From assembly GCA_014529385.2 (NCBI GenBank), contig CM043959.1, forward strand, positions 56,464,753-56,524,752: a stretch of DNA of 60,000 nucleotides, written 5' to 3'. The DNA comes from Adiantum capillus-veneris. Taxonomy: Eukaryota; Streptophyta; Polypodiopsida; Polypodiales; Pteridaceae. The position numbers and the translations under genes were made by a program. Below the pieces are notes generated by a model, which worked only from the letters and a program-made list of their open reading frames with translations, did no database searches and was not told the DNA's origin. Below, in pieces: positions 21,778-33,059 of the stretch; position 1 is the first letter of the stretch; each line of letters starts with the position of its first letter.

Positions 21778-22677
21778 TCAGTTTGAAGAGCTACAGTCAA
21801 TACACAGGTTTCCGCAGCTCTGGAAAACAGCAAAAAAGAGAGGTTTTTTGGTCATAACTCCCTGACCCGAACTCGGAATACAGTGATCCAGGAGTCTATC
21901 TTTATGTTTTTGGGCGTTCCGGACGCATTGGCATACTCGGATTTGCCAAAATCTGCAATTTCCTGCAGCAAACAGCCAGCTCACACAAGCATAGGAGATT
22001 TCTAGTTTTGCACTCGGCAATAGATTTACAGGTTGCAGGTGAAGAATTTAGCATTTACACAGGTTTTGGAGAGCGACATAGAGCTTTTGCATCATGATAT
22101 TGTGTTATCGAAGATTATGTTTGGTTGTTGTGGGTCCGTTATGGACAGCCGCGTATGTAAGAAAGGTTGTGGGAAGAAGTTGAGGCGGTTATATTGTCAG
22201 ATTGAGTACTTTGTGGTTATGTATGGATATGCCGTCAATGTATTTTGGAAAACTGCAGCCTTTGTGAGGGTCGAGTGAGGTTTTTTTGAAGCCTTTTCTT
22301 GGGAGCTTTGGTACCTTGGCAAGGTGAATAAGGTACTGGAGCGAACCCCCGCGAACCCTCGACTGGCCCCGCGAAAGACCTCATATGTCGTTTACGACTA
22401 TGGGAAGAAGGTGGATGTATGGATATGTGGTACAGGACAGCGTATGGATTGCATTTGCATACAGGTCCATGTGGACATTATTTTAGAGTATTTATGCATA
22501 GTATTGAGTCAGTCTGTGGCAAAGTGAGTCAGTGGATTCTCCCTTGGCAGTGAGAGATTTTCTGTCAGTGTTTATGAGCACTTTGGTTGAGATTGTCACT
22601 TGAGATATTGTCCAAATACAAACGAAATTTTGCCAAAATTTTGTCAAAATCCTTTGGAAGAAATTGAGAGTGTGAAG

Positions 22678-24283
22678 ATGGCAGAAAGTTCAACTCAAGT
22701 CACACAGATTGTTGGAGAGAAGCTGACCAGAGAGAACTACAGCATATGGTCTTACAGGATGGAGAACTTTATCATGGGCAAAGGTTTATGGGATTATATT
22801 ACAGGTGAACAAGAGTGTCCCGAGGTTGGTTTGGAACCAAATAGAGAGAATGTTGAAGCACATAAAACATGGCAAGCACAAGTAGAAGCTTACAAGAAGT
22901 GGATCGAGAATTCAAGGAAAGTGATGCATTGGATTTCACTATGCATTAGTGACTTCTTTATGCCACATGTGAAGAAGGCTCAATCTCCAAAGAAAGCATG
23001 GGAGATACTAGCAAGAATGAACAACTCCAATACAGAACCACGAAAAGTTCACTTGAAGCAAACGTTACATTGTGTATGGTGAGGAAATAGATCCATATCA
23101 GATTATGTGACAGAGATAAAGCAAATACAGGAAGATCTTGGGAGCATTAATGTTGAAGTTCCAGATGATGACTTAGTTTCAGTGACATTGAATGGTTTGG
23201 GACCGGAATACAAGTCATTGGAGACATCTATATCTGTTCGAGGACACATGCCTGATTTTGAAGAGTTAGTAAACCTTTGTTTGCAAGAAGAGGTGAAGTT
23301 CGGTAAGTCAGGTCCTTCTACATCAAATAACAATTCCAGAGATCATGTTTTTTACTCTAGAGGTCGTGGAAACAATAGAGGTGGAAGAGGAAACTATGGT
23401 TGTGGAAACAATGCTGGAAGAGGTCAATGGCAAAACCAACAAAGTCAAAGTTACAATGATTATAGCCAAAGAGGCAGGGGGAGAGCCCGAACTCGTGGAT
23501 GTGGAGGTGGACGATTTGTACATCCTCAAAGAGATGGATATTGTAACAGATGTGGTATTTATGGTCACTTTGAAAGAGAATGTTACACAAAGCTAAATCA
23601 AAATCGTGATCGTGGTGGAAGAGGCCGAGGTTATGCCAGACATGGAGGAAACTTTGTTGGATACAATTATCATGATCAAAATATATATGACAATAGATCG
23701 AGTGGACATTTATTTCCTATGGAGCATGTTGTTGGAAGCATGGTGGAGCCACATCATACAAATGATTGGTATTTAGATAGTGGTGCCACAAATCATATGA
23801 CTTATCATGGTGAATGGTTTGACAGAAAAGAGAAATTAGAAGAGGATAAGTTTGTCGCTACAGGTAATGATACTATGCATCGGATTACGCATGTTGGTTC
23901 AATTCCATTGCTAGAAAAAGACGGGACATACAACACATTGGGAGATGTTCTCTATGTGCCTTCAATCACAAAGAATTTAGCATCAGTTGGACAAATGACA
24001 GATCAAGGGTTGCAAGTCCGTTTTAATCGTTATGGCTGCTTCATAGAGGAGTTTCACAAAGGCAGACCCGGCAAGATATTGGCACGCGGAAGAAATAAAG
24101 GTCGCTTGTTCTCATTGGAAGCTGGAGATCCATGTTTACACAGTGGTATGTATGCAAACAAATCAGCCACTCAAGATAATTGGGCAGAGTTATGGCATAA
24201 GAGGATTGGTCATGTCAATTTTAGAAGACTAAAGTATAAGCAATCAAATCAAATTGTACGTGGATTAACAAGTTTGGCAGATT
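22678..24283 (+). pseudogene. Copia-3 gag and protease, one in-frame stop
   Basis: The ATG at 22678 (aagATGGca) follows a 0.9-kb leader and opens with MAESSTQVTQIVGEKL. Gag core (YSIWSYRMENFIMGKGLWDY) runs to an in-frame TGA at 23080-23082; the same frame resumes at once (SISDYVTEIKQIQ) and continues to 24283. It includes an Arg/Gly-rich stretch, an intact zinc knuckle CNRCGIYGHFEREC (about 23550-23590) and an intact protease motif WYLDSGATNHMT (about 23770). LWHKRIGHVNFRRL of the GAG-pre-integrase domain closes it. A one-base deletion near 24283 shifts the frame into integrase. Confidence 0.88.
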
Positions 24284-24851
24284 GAATTTTGATCATGTTT
24301 GTGAAGCTTGTCAATTTGGAAAGCAATCTCGTTTACCATTTCCAAAGAGGGGGAGAATTAGCCAAAGTCCTTTGGAAATTGTTCATTCAGATATTTGGGG
24401 ACCTTGTGATCATGCTACGCCAAATGGTTGTCGATATTTTATCACATTCATGGATGATTACATCAAAATGACATGGGTTTACTTTCTAAAGGCAAAGTCA
24501 GAGTCATTTGAGGTATTCTTGGAGTTCAAAGTTATGGTTGAGAAAGAGAATGGTTGTTAAATTAAATGCCTACGTACAAATGGAGGGGGAGACTACATGT
24601 CACACAGTTTTGATGATTACTTACGTGAACAAGGCATAAGAAGACAGATTACTTGCAGATACACACCACAACAAAATGGAGTTGCTGAGAGAAAGAATAG
24701 AGTCATAGCAGAGATTGCAAGAGCCATGATGAATGAGATGAATATGCCATTAACATATTGGGCTGAAGCAATTCATACAGCAGTACACATTATGAATCGA
24801 ACACCAACAGCTGCCATTCATGAAATTTCACCTTATGAGTTTTCTACATGA
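24282..24851 (+). pseudogene. Copia-3 integrase, broken
   Basis: It starts with CEACQFGKQSRLPFPK, then the core VHSDIWGPCDHATPNG with the first catalytic Asp and MDDYIKMTWVYFL. An in-frame TAA at 24558-24560 follows. The next part has RTNGGGDYMS, where the catalytic Asp of the usual TDNGGE motif is replaced by Asn, and YTPQQNGVAERKNR with the Glu. The domain ends at PYEFST, where some 25 bp appear to be missing before VFGCVCYVHVP in the next frame. Confidence 0.85.
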
Positions 24852-26988
24852 AAGTTTTTGGATGTGTTTGCTATGTTCATGTGCCAAATGAAGCAAGAAA
24901 GAATATGGAGCCAAAGGCAGTGAAGTGTATACTCTTGGGCTACCCAGTTGAAAATAAAGGTTACAAGTGCTATGATCCTACGACAAGACAAGTTTATGTC
25001 AGTAGAGATGTCAGATTTTGTGAGCATGAACCATGGTATAAACCAAAGCCAGTGATGATAGAAGATGAGTATGAAGAGCAAGAGAATGTGAGTCATGTTG
25101 TTGATAAGCCAGGACCATCAACAAGAACTGTTTCAGGACCACATATGGTAGAGGAGAGTACAGGAAGTGTCAACCCATGGAGTGGTCGTTTGCGAGATAA
25201 GAAGCAAGACAAGAAAGGCAAGAAGAAAGTGGTTGAAGAGAGTTCTGGAGATGAAAGCCATGATGAAGAGCATGGTTTACCACATTTGAGGACACCTAGC
25301 AGTAAGAATATTGAGAAATATGTACCCCCATATGCAAGAGTTGAAGAGAAGAGCGCACCACAGTTGAGAAGATCAGAGAGGGTGCGTTATCCAGTTGATA
25401 GATTGACATACAACGGTTACATGCGTACACATTATGCATACATGGTTTCATGTGTGCAACATAAAGAGACTACATGTTTTCAAGAGGCATGTGGAAAATC
25501 AGAATGGGAGTTAGCTATGGATGATGAGATGGATGCTCTTGTGAAGAATGACACTTGGGATTTGGTTCACTTGCCAAGTGGAAAGAAAGCAATTGGTTCA
25601 ACATGGGTATTCAAAGTCAAGTGCAAGTCAGATGGTAGTGTGGAAAGATACAAAGCGAGGCTTGTTGCTAAATTTTATGCACAAACAAAAGTTCTTGATT
25701 ATGATGAGACATTTAGTCCAGTTGCAAACATGACAACAATCAGATTGGTAATAGTAATGGCAAGTATGTTCGGCTGGAAGTTACAGCAAATGGATGTCGA
25801 TAATGCATTCTTGAATGGTGACTTGGAAGAAGAAGTTTATATGATACAGCCAGAGGGCTATCAACACCCAGAGTTTCTATATTATGTATGTAAGTTGAAG
25901 AAAGCATTGTATGGTTTGAAGCAAGCATCTAGAGCTTGGTGTGAAAAGATAACCAGATTCTTGAAGAAGATTGGATTTAAACAGTCTACTACTGATCACT
26001 CATTGTTTTTGAAGCATGTTCATGGAGAGATCGTCGTTATTGTTATCTATGTTGATGACTTGATTCTCACTGGAAGTCATGATGAGCAAATTTTGCATGT
26101 CAAGAAGATTTTGTTGAGAGAATTCAACATGAAGGATCTTGGTGAGTTGAGATATTTCCTGGGAATTGAAATTGTCAATACTTTATCAGGAATTTGTATG
26201 ATACAAAGACAATACGCGTTGGATATGCTTGAGAAGTATGGAATGATAGCATGCAAACCGGTTGATACACCTCTGGATCAAAATGTGAAGTTGTTTGATG
26301 ATGGACATTACATTGAGGATGTCACTATGTACCGCAAGATGGTTGGAAGCCTTATTTACTTGACAATAACAAGGCCAGATTTGAGTTATGCAGTGGGTGT
26401 TGTGAGTCAATTCATGCAAAAGCCATGTAAAAGTCATCTTGATGCAGTGAGACGGATTATGAGATATGTGAAAAGAATGGGAAGCTTTGTCTTTATGGTT
26501 ACACAGATGCAGATTGGGTAGGAGATTTTATGGATAGAAGATCTACAAGTGGTTATGCATTTTCCATTGGCAATGGTATGATAAGTTGGAGTAGCAAGAA
26601 GCAATCAACTGTAGCATTATCAAGTACAGAAGCTGAATATCGTGGAGCAGCTTTGGCAACATGTGAAGAGTCATGGTTGAGAGTACTTATAGGAGACTTT
26701 GGTTTTGACTATCTTGACATTGTCATTATATATTGTGACAATATTAGTAGCATCATGTTGGCAAAGAATCCAGTTTACCATGCTCGCACTAAACACATTG
26801 AGGTACATTATCACTTCATTAGAGAAAAAATTTTGGCAAATGAGATTGATTTGGTGTATGTGAAGACAAATGATCAAGTTGCGGATATATTCACAAAAGT
26901 TCTTGGAAAGGAGAAGTTTTGCTACTTTCGTGAAGCATTGGGAATCCATCATATGCAAGCTCACTCTGAGCTTGAGGGGGAGTGTTAA
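24848..26988 (+). pseudogene. Copia-3 reverse transcriptase and RNase H, one frameshift
   Basis: A 557-codon frame (24848-26521) covers the integrase tail (CILLGYPVENKGYKCYD), a charged linker (about 25090-25400) and the whole RT: DETFSPVANMTTIR, MDVDNAFLNGDL, KKALYGLKQASRAW, VIYVDDLILTG with intact YVDD, and MKDLGELRYFLGIEI. A frameshift near 26475 moves RNase H (GYTDADW, then SKKQSTVALSSTEAEY, YCDNISSIMLAKNP, HTKHIEVHYHF-like block) into the frame ending at 26988. The stop codon is formed by the first bases of the 3' LTR. This is the best-preserved copia polymerase in the window. Confidence 0.9.
26975..26982 (+). promoter_or_regulatory. Copia-3 polypurine tract
   Basis: AGGGGGAG immediately before the 3' LTR; it also encodes the last Glu-Gly-Glu of the polyprotein. 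Confidence 0.85.
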
Positions 26989-27219
26989 AAAATATGATGT
27001 TAAAGAATATGTCCATTGCGCTATGGGTGGCCGGACACTGACTATACTCTGTTGTAAATATACTTTGGATAATAGTTAAATGAGAAGAAGAAGAGGAGAG
27101 CAGCACGTTGAATGGCTACTGCAGGGTAACGATTGTGTGTGTGTGTGTGTGTCTCGATGTGTGTTGGTGTGTGTGCGTAGTCTTCTTTTCTACCTTCTCC
27201 ATCACCTACGCACTCTACA
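26983..27219 (+). repeat. Copia-3 3' LTR (237 bp)
   Basis: Starts TGTTAAAA and ends CTCTACA. Compared with the 5' LTR it has two more GT units and about six base changes. Confidence 0.93.
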
Positions 27220-27224
27220 TTTTG

Positions 27225-28043
27225 TAGGGCAAGGAGCAGTGCATGCTATTTAAGGGAAGCCACATGAAAAAGTGGATGACAACTTCACGGCAGGGGAAGT
27301 GGAGTGGTCCCATTTGTGTGCAATGCACCTATGCTACAACGCAAGGTGTGCATGGGATTGTTGGCGCTGTATGCATTGCAAGCTCTCAGTGGGACGTAGC
27401 TCTAATGTAGTCTTCTAAGTGGCTTGATATACATTAGAATCAACTAGCTTCTAATAAAGCGCACATGAAAACATTTTCACAAAAAAATAGTTCTTTTTTG
27501 GGGAGCAACTTCATTGTGAAATTTTGGCATCGATAGCCCAAATTCCATAAACTATCCTTCAATGTCGTGGGTCGGGGGCTACAAATCTTGGCCCTCCGTC
27601 TGCTCTCCATTATATACGAGAATGCTCGCATGCAAATACAGGATGTTCGACAAGTCAGTAGGCAAAAAAGCCGACAGCAAGCAGTGCCCTCATTGCTCAA
27701 CACGTCAGTCGCCGTCAGAAACTCATCTGCAGACGACACCTCAGACACCAGAATTCTATCCACCCCCACTGAGCCAGATTACGACACGTAAGCCATGGTA
27801 ATATTGTACTGGGTGTTCTGGCCACCCTCCGTATGAATGTTGACAAGAGGGAAACTAAATCCATTGTCGTTTCCCTTGAAAACAACCTCCGTCGATTGCC
27901 ATAGCGGGGTCGATGTTTTTTGAGGAAAGGACACTGGACGTCCTTACCCTACCCCATGAGAGAAACAATCTTGAAATTATTTTGTATTATAATAAAACTA
28001 TGTTGTTGAGGCTTTATTAATGAGGAGTTAATCTTATCTTATA
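27225..28043. other. No gene recognised; possible captured coding fragment on minus strand
   Basis: The minus frame 27440-27769 (109 codons, starting MGVDRILVSEV) has no domain that I recognise, and stops surround it. The rest is non-coding. Part of 27225-27403 belongs to the MITE-like inverted repeat. Confidence 0.3.
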
Positions 28044-28070
28044 TCTATATTAAAATGAGAGGGTCAACCT
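28044..28070 (+). mobile_element. Candidate Helitron 5' terminus
   Basis: TCTATATTAAAATGAGAGGG closely resembles the 5' ends of plant Helitrons (TC followed by an A/T-rich segment and a purine run), and it is preceded by A and starts with T. A 3' end (hairpin then CTRR before T) was not found, and no Rep/helicase is present. If real, the gene relic to its right could be cargo. Confidence 0.25.
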
Positions 28071-29221
28071 CCACGTGGCTGCACATGCTGACTCCCTTTC
28101 TATTAAGAGTTGAGTCTCACCATGGACTAGTAGGGTTAGTACTTACTAAATAACACCAAGTCCATGTTTTTCTCCTTAAATATCTAAGCTTTAGTTTAAC
28201 CCCACTATCACTTTCAAAATGGAAGGGTTTAAGCTATCTTTTAGAAAGGAGACACTCTCCTCTTTTGTATTTTGTAGGCCTCTCCTCTCCATTCAAATCC
28301 CTCCCATGTTTCCCTTAAAACTAGGTGTTCCCTTTTTTTCCCATTTCAAATTTGGTTGCGACCTTGTGGGATGAAATTTCCACCTTGCCCCCACTAACAG
28401 AGGGTGCGACCCGGCTCTAACCCGTTACCCTTCCTCTTCCTTTTGGCCAATGTGGCAGTGGTAGGCACAGGTCAGTGCTCATCGAAATTTAAATGCTGGC
28501 AAGCTTCCCCTCGAGTTGCGGGTAATATGCATCGACTTGTGGATAAGCACCTCGAGTTGTGGGCTCTCTTACTCAAGGCTCTAATCACGTCAAGGTGTCG
28601 TACACACAAGCCTTTGATGCTTGGCAAGATGCATACAGACAAGATCCTTCATAGGACGATTGAGCTCCTCTAGCTCTCCTTCATTTGACTACTTTGTAAT
28701 TTTACTACTATATCCCGTCTCTCTCCTCAAACTATGAAGAAGTAGATTGCTTCGTCGTGCACAGTTACGTCCCCAAAGAAGTGGCTCGGCTCTAGCCTCA
28801 GCTCCAAAAACTAAAGGTACATCCAGCTTTGTGTTAATCTTTCACGGGCTCATAATGCAGCCTCGAATCCTCCCTCTTCTTTCTTAGATTTGTCATATAG
28901 TTTTCTCTCTTTGGTCACTTGACCTTGCATACCTTTACCTATGGTAATATGGCTTTATCCTAACCATTGATTTGCATATCCCTGGCTGTATAGTCATGTA
29001 AAGTGGAATTTGGAGCTGCATTGGCAAAGGTAGGTACGTTTTCTTCTCTTGTCTTGACATGAAAGAAATGTTAAGTCTTTGATGGCCTTGGAATAAATGT
29101 TGCAGGGGTTACGATATGTAGTTTATAAAGTTGCGATCAGTGCTGCTCTTTCTAATCGTTCAATTTATCCAGCAAGGTTGTGGATGATGTTAATTGAAGG
29201 TGGTGTGCCCTGCCCTTCATT

Positions 29222-29759
29222 TTTTTTCCCCCAAGTAAGCGTTTGAATTAATTAGAGAGCCAAAAGAAGCTTACATCTGTGCACGCAAGGAAGGGGTGGC
29301 TGAATTATACTTTTTACAGAGGATAACAAAATCTTTACAAAAGGGGCCTGCCATAATCCCAGGGATACAAAGGGTCCTGTCTCCAAAATAGTTAACTTGA
29401 TAGTAAAAGTGGTTAGCACTAATCTTCACAGCCAATCTATTTCCTCCTGAAGCCTACTGGAAAATTTCAGGGCCTCTTCATATTGACTGGCCAGCTCTAG
29501 CATTTCATCCTTCATCTCTTGCACAGTTATATATCACATCCAGAGTGCCATTGTCATCGAACAAGCCCTGTAGGTCTTCAACCCTTCTTGCATAAAGCTC
29601 TAGAGAATCTTTCAAGATTGAGACTCTATGCCTGTAGATCCTCATTTGTTCAAGCTTGAGGTTGGCATCCTGCACAGAGCATCCAGCAAACAACGTTTTC
29701 AAACTAGGAGCTTGAAAGTTAGGAACAAATAAGAAAGAATTTCTGAGCTTCCAATTAAT
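29222..29759 (-). other. LINE 3' region with an unexplained 65-codon frame
   Basis: After the ORF2 stop at 29760 there are 540 bases before the A-run. A minus frame at 29505-29702 (LKLEQMRIYRHRVSILKDSLE) looks like an amphipathic helix, and the reading continues with interruptions to about 29440. It is not part of any LINE domain I know and could be a transduced host segment or chance. Confidence 0.4.
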
Positions 29760-32700
29760 TTACAAATTTTTTTCTCTAAATCTATTCCAAAAATTTGAAA
29801 GAAGGCCAGTTGAGTCCCCTAAGAGCAGTTGTTTCCAACCCATATGGTGGTCTAGGGTGTTGACCAATGGGGAGAGGATGGGGATGTTGGTCTGGCAGTT
29901 GAGGAACAGGTGGGGAATGTCTTCTACTGCTCTTCTGCACCGAACGCATCTCCCATTACTCTGATTGGCTTTTCTACTTTTGGCCCCCGTGCAAAGAGAT
30001 TTATGAAGGATGAGCCATAGCAGTACAGACTGCTTGGGCTGAATACTTCTATTCCAAATAGATTGGAACTTGAAGTTCCATTGCTTCCTGTCAAGCTGCA
30101 CATTCCATCTTTTGTGAAATCTTGCCAGGTGTCTGAACAGAAGGCACGCCCATTCAGCTTCCGATTGTTCTAGAGCTCTAATGATAGTCTTGATGGCTAG
30201 TTTGTCAGCCCAAGCGCTGACATTTCTAACGTCAAGACCTCCCAAGTTCTTGGACAGAATGCAGATGTCCCATTTGACTTTTGCAGCCCCCTTTTTAAAG
30301 GGGTCCCCTGCCCACAAAAAGTTCCTGCAGATTTTGATGATTTCCTTTAGATGGGAATCTGGGGGCCTCCAACAGCTGAGGAAGTATAGGAGGTAAGCAT
30401 TCATATAGTGATTATTACCATAACTCTTCTAGAAATGTTGATTTGAAACCCTAGCCATCTGTTCAGTTTCCCTCTGGATTTTTCAAGCACCCAGTCCCAT
30501 CTTTGTTTCATTGTGACCCCAAACCCAAAAGGGATGCCTAGGAGCCTAAACACTTGCCCCTCTAGGATGAATTTACATCCTTGTTTAGACATCCAGTTAG
30601 GATGGGAGAGATGAAGGCCCTAACTCCTGTTTTGGAATGGTTCACTTTGGAGCCACATGCAGAGAAAAAGATAGTGATTTCTCTCCATAAGTTTTTGAGT
30701 GACATGTCTTCATTTTTTACCAACCCATTAGTGTCATCTTCAAATTGTGACATGCATTTTTTTTTTTCAGAGTTAGGGAGAGTGATCCCCTCTATCAGCT
30801 TGTCAACCATTGAGCCTTTGACTAGGTAGTTCAATCCATCTCCTGCAACTACAAAGAGTAGAGGGGTAAGGGGGCACCCTTGTCTGACAAATTTGTTGAG
30901 TGTAAATGCTTTTGATAGCATTCCATTGATGGCCACCTTGGCATGAGAATTTCCAAATAGAGTCTTGACAAAATTGACGAGGTTGAATCCAAACCCCATG
31001 TGGCTCAGGCTCTCTAGGATGTATGACCACTCTAGCCTATCATAGGCGTTGTCATAATCAACTTTGATAAATACAAAATCTTGATTTGTTTCTTTAGCAT
31101 GCTCTATTCCTTCCCACAGGGAGATAAATGCCTCCAAAATTCTCCTCCCTTTTATAAACCCTTTTTGCCCTTCATTAATCCACTTGGAGAGGTGAGTGAT
31201 TAACCTATTAGCAATGGCTTTGGCAAAAATTTTATATCTTGTTGTAAGCATGGTCAGAGGTCTCCAATTTCTCAGCTCCTCCTTCGGTCCTCTTTTATGA
31301 AGGAGCTTGATCACTCCAGTATTGATAAGGTTGGGCAGGGCTTTGTATCTCACTTATTAATCCCAAACTCTGAGCAAGAATAGGGTGAGAAATTCTTTGA
31401 AGCACTGAAAAAACTCTGACGGGAGACCATCTAGCCTAGGGGTTTTGTTGGGTTTTAACACTTCAATGGCCTCATTGAAATCTGCTATGCTCAATGGGGA
31501 GTCAATTAGAGAAAGATCTTCCTGTGGGATCACCTTTATTCTAAATTTCCATATGCTATCTCTGCTCTTGATTATCTCTTCAGTCAATACTTCCTTGGGG
31601 CTGAAAGGTTTTTTGAAGTGAAGTTTAACCAGCTCCAAATTCTAGGAGTCATTTATGGCCTTCCCCTAGTCAGTATTGAGAAAAGGAACAACGTCTTTGG
31701 CATTCTTATTCCTGAGACTTATGAACATCTCTTTAGAGGGTCTGTCAACCTTCCCTGCCCACCATTCCTTGAAGAAATTTTTGGTATGTTGTATCACTCT
31801 GTCCTCCTCTGCTCTTATTTGGCTTATGAGGGTAGAGATTTGACTCTGAATGAGCACATTTAGGGGCTGGGAGTTCTCTAACTGCCCCAGTTCTTCATAT
31901 ATTTTTTCTTTCCTTTTCTTCCTAGCTTGGGTGACTTCTTTTCTGGTGGTAATCAGGAACTGTTGAGAATCTTTAAGTGCGCTCTTGGCATGGATGGAAT
32001 TACTAGAAAAGGATCTAGACCAGATTTTTGCTATTCTTGCCTGGAAATTAGGGAGAGTGAAGAGTTGAGGATCGGTGTGAAACCAATTGTTTTTTTATTT
32101 TGGATGCTTTGTCATCACAGGTGATCAATAGGGGGTAGTGATTTGATGCGCAGGTAGTGTACTTGGGTTTTGCCTTGACCCTATTAAATAGGTTGGCTAT
32201 TGCCAAAAAGAAATAGCACCTGTCCAACCTAGCTTTTCTTGCAAGAACCCCCTTGTTGTAGTTCTTCCAGGTGAAGCATCCCTTTGTACTTGCATCCCAG
32301 AGGTCATGCTTGCCTTTGCAAGCTTCCCATTTGTCTTTCTCTTTGCCTTAGAGAGTCTGCCCCCTTCTGAGAAACCTGTCCTCCAACGTCTCTACCATGT
32401 TAAAGTCCCCAAGTAGAATAAGTGGTCCTTGATTGGTAGAGATTTCCTCCCATATCTGGGCCCTGTTAGAGGCAGTCCCTCTAGCATAAACAGATATTTG
32501 TTCGCAATTGATAGGGGAAGGGAGGGAAACACAACACCGAAATTGTTGACTTCTATGGGAGGAAACACCGCCTGCTATCTGCTTCTTGATTCCTATAGTT
32601 GTACCCCCAATCCCTCTTGAGTGGGAAGAGGTGAACCATCTCCACTCAGGGTGGACTTCTTTCAATCTTCTGAGGAGATCTTCTCCTTCTACTTTGATCT

Positions 32701-32806
32701 CTTGCAGTGCACACATATCCACAGCTTGATCTTTGAGCCAATTGTTGATCGTTTTTGTTTTGGTGGGGTCAGTAATCCCCTTTAAGTTCCAAGAGGCAAT
32801 TTTCAT
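29760..32806 (-). pseudogene. LINE ORF2: endonuclease, reverse transcriptase, zf-RVT, broken
   Basis: The ATG at 32806 opens an APE-type endonuclease: MKIASWNLKGITD, then CALQEIKVEGEDL (Glu), HSRGIGGTTIGIKK and LILLGDFNMVET (32348-32806). A stop and several shifts cover 32346-31640. RT is best seen in 30562-31353: LIALLHKRG-like opening, NWRPLTMLTTRYKIFAKAIA, FVFIKVDYDNAYDRLEW, FVRQGCPLTPLLF and MSQFEDDTNG. The last is the catalytic FADD box, here FEDD, an Ala-to-Glu change next to the two Asp residues. The frame 29760-30404 carries the C-terminal zf-RVT domain (FQSIWNRSIQPKQSVLLWL, then CVRCRRAVEDIPHLFLNC). Confidence 0.88.
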
Positions 32807-33059
32807 CTATTGGTATTTTTTTTCCCTTTACTCTGCAATACCATGGTTGGAGTCCTAGCGACTGCTTCATGAGCTCTTTTGTTTGCCTTCTGAATTTCCA
32901 TAGGCACTGTGGGAATGTTGGCATTTACTTCTTGTAAGAGTGCTTGTGACGCCTGGTTGAGGTCCAAAATTTATTTCTGACTTCAATTTGCATGTGGCAT
33001 TCTTGCTCTCTTGTACCCTCTAGCTTATCCTCCAGAGTGGCTCCTATGTCCTTAGTCTT

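Larger units (their letters stand above)
21530..27219 (+). mobile_element. Copia-3: young complete Ty1/copia element with target duplication TTTTG
   Basis: The LTRs (21530-21762 and 26983-27219) differ by about six substitutions and a GT-repeat length change, roughly 97% identity. The primer site and polypurine tract are perfect and the 5-bp duplication TTTTG (21525-21529, 27220-27224) is exact. The interior encodes gag, protease, integrase, RT and RNase H in copia order on the plus strand. Despite the recent insertion the frame is broken by two stops, two or three frameshifts and a small deletion, so it was already defective or was inactivated soon after arrival. Confidence 0.96.
21376..27403. 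mobile_element. MITE-like inverted repeat split by Copia-3
   Basis: The 38 bp at 21376-21413 (starting AGAGCTGCATCCCACT) reappear inverted at 27364-27403, with about 7 mismatches and a 2-base gap. If Copia-3 and one copy of its target duplication are removed, the arms lie some 330 bp apart in all, the size of a small non-autonomous DNA transposon. The sequence between has no ORF. A target duplication was not resolved, so the family is unknown. Confidence 0.45.

Noticed and set aside
23107-23107. A separate Copia-3 ORF starting at 23107
   Set aside because: It is in the same frame as the upstream gag and is separated only by the TGA at 23080, so it is a gag continuation.
27440-27769. 109-codon minus-strand gene
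   Set aside because: No domain recognised, no supporting splice or promoter signals, and stops in the surrounding frame; left as an open possibility in the region note.
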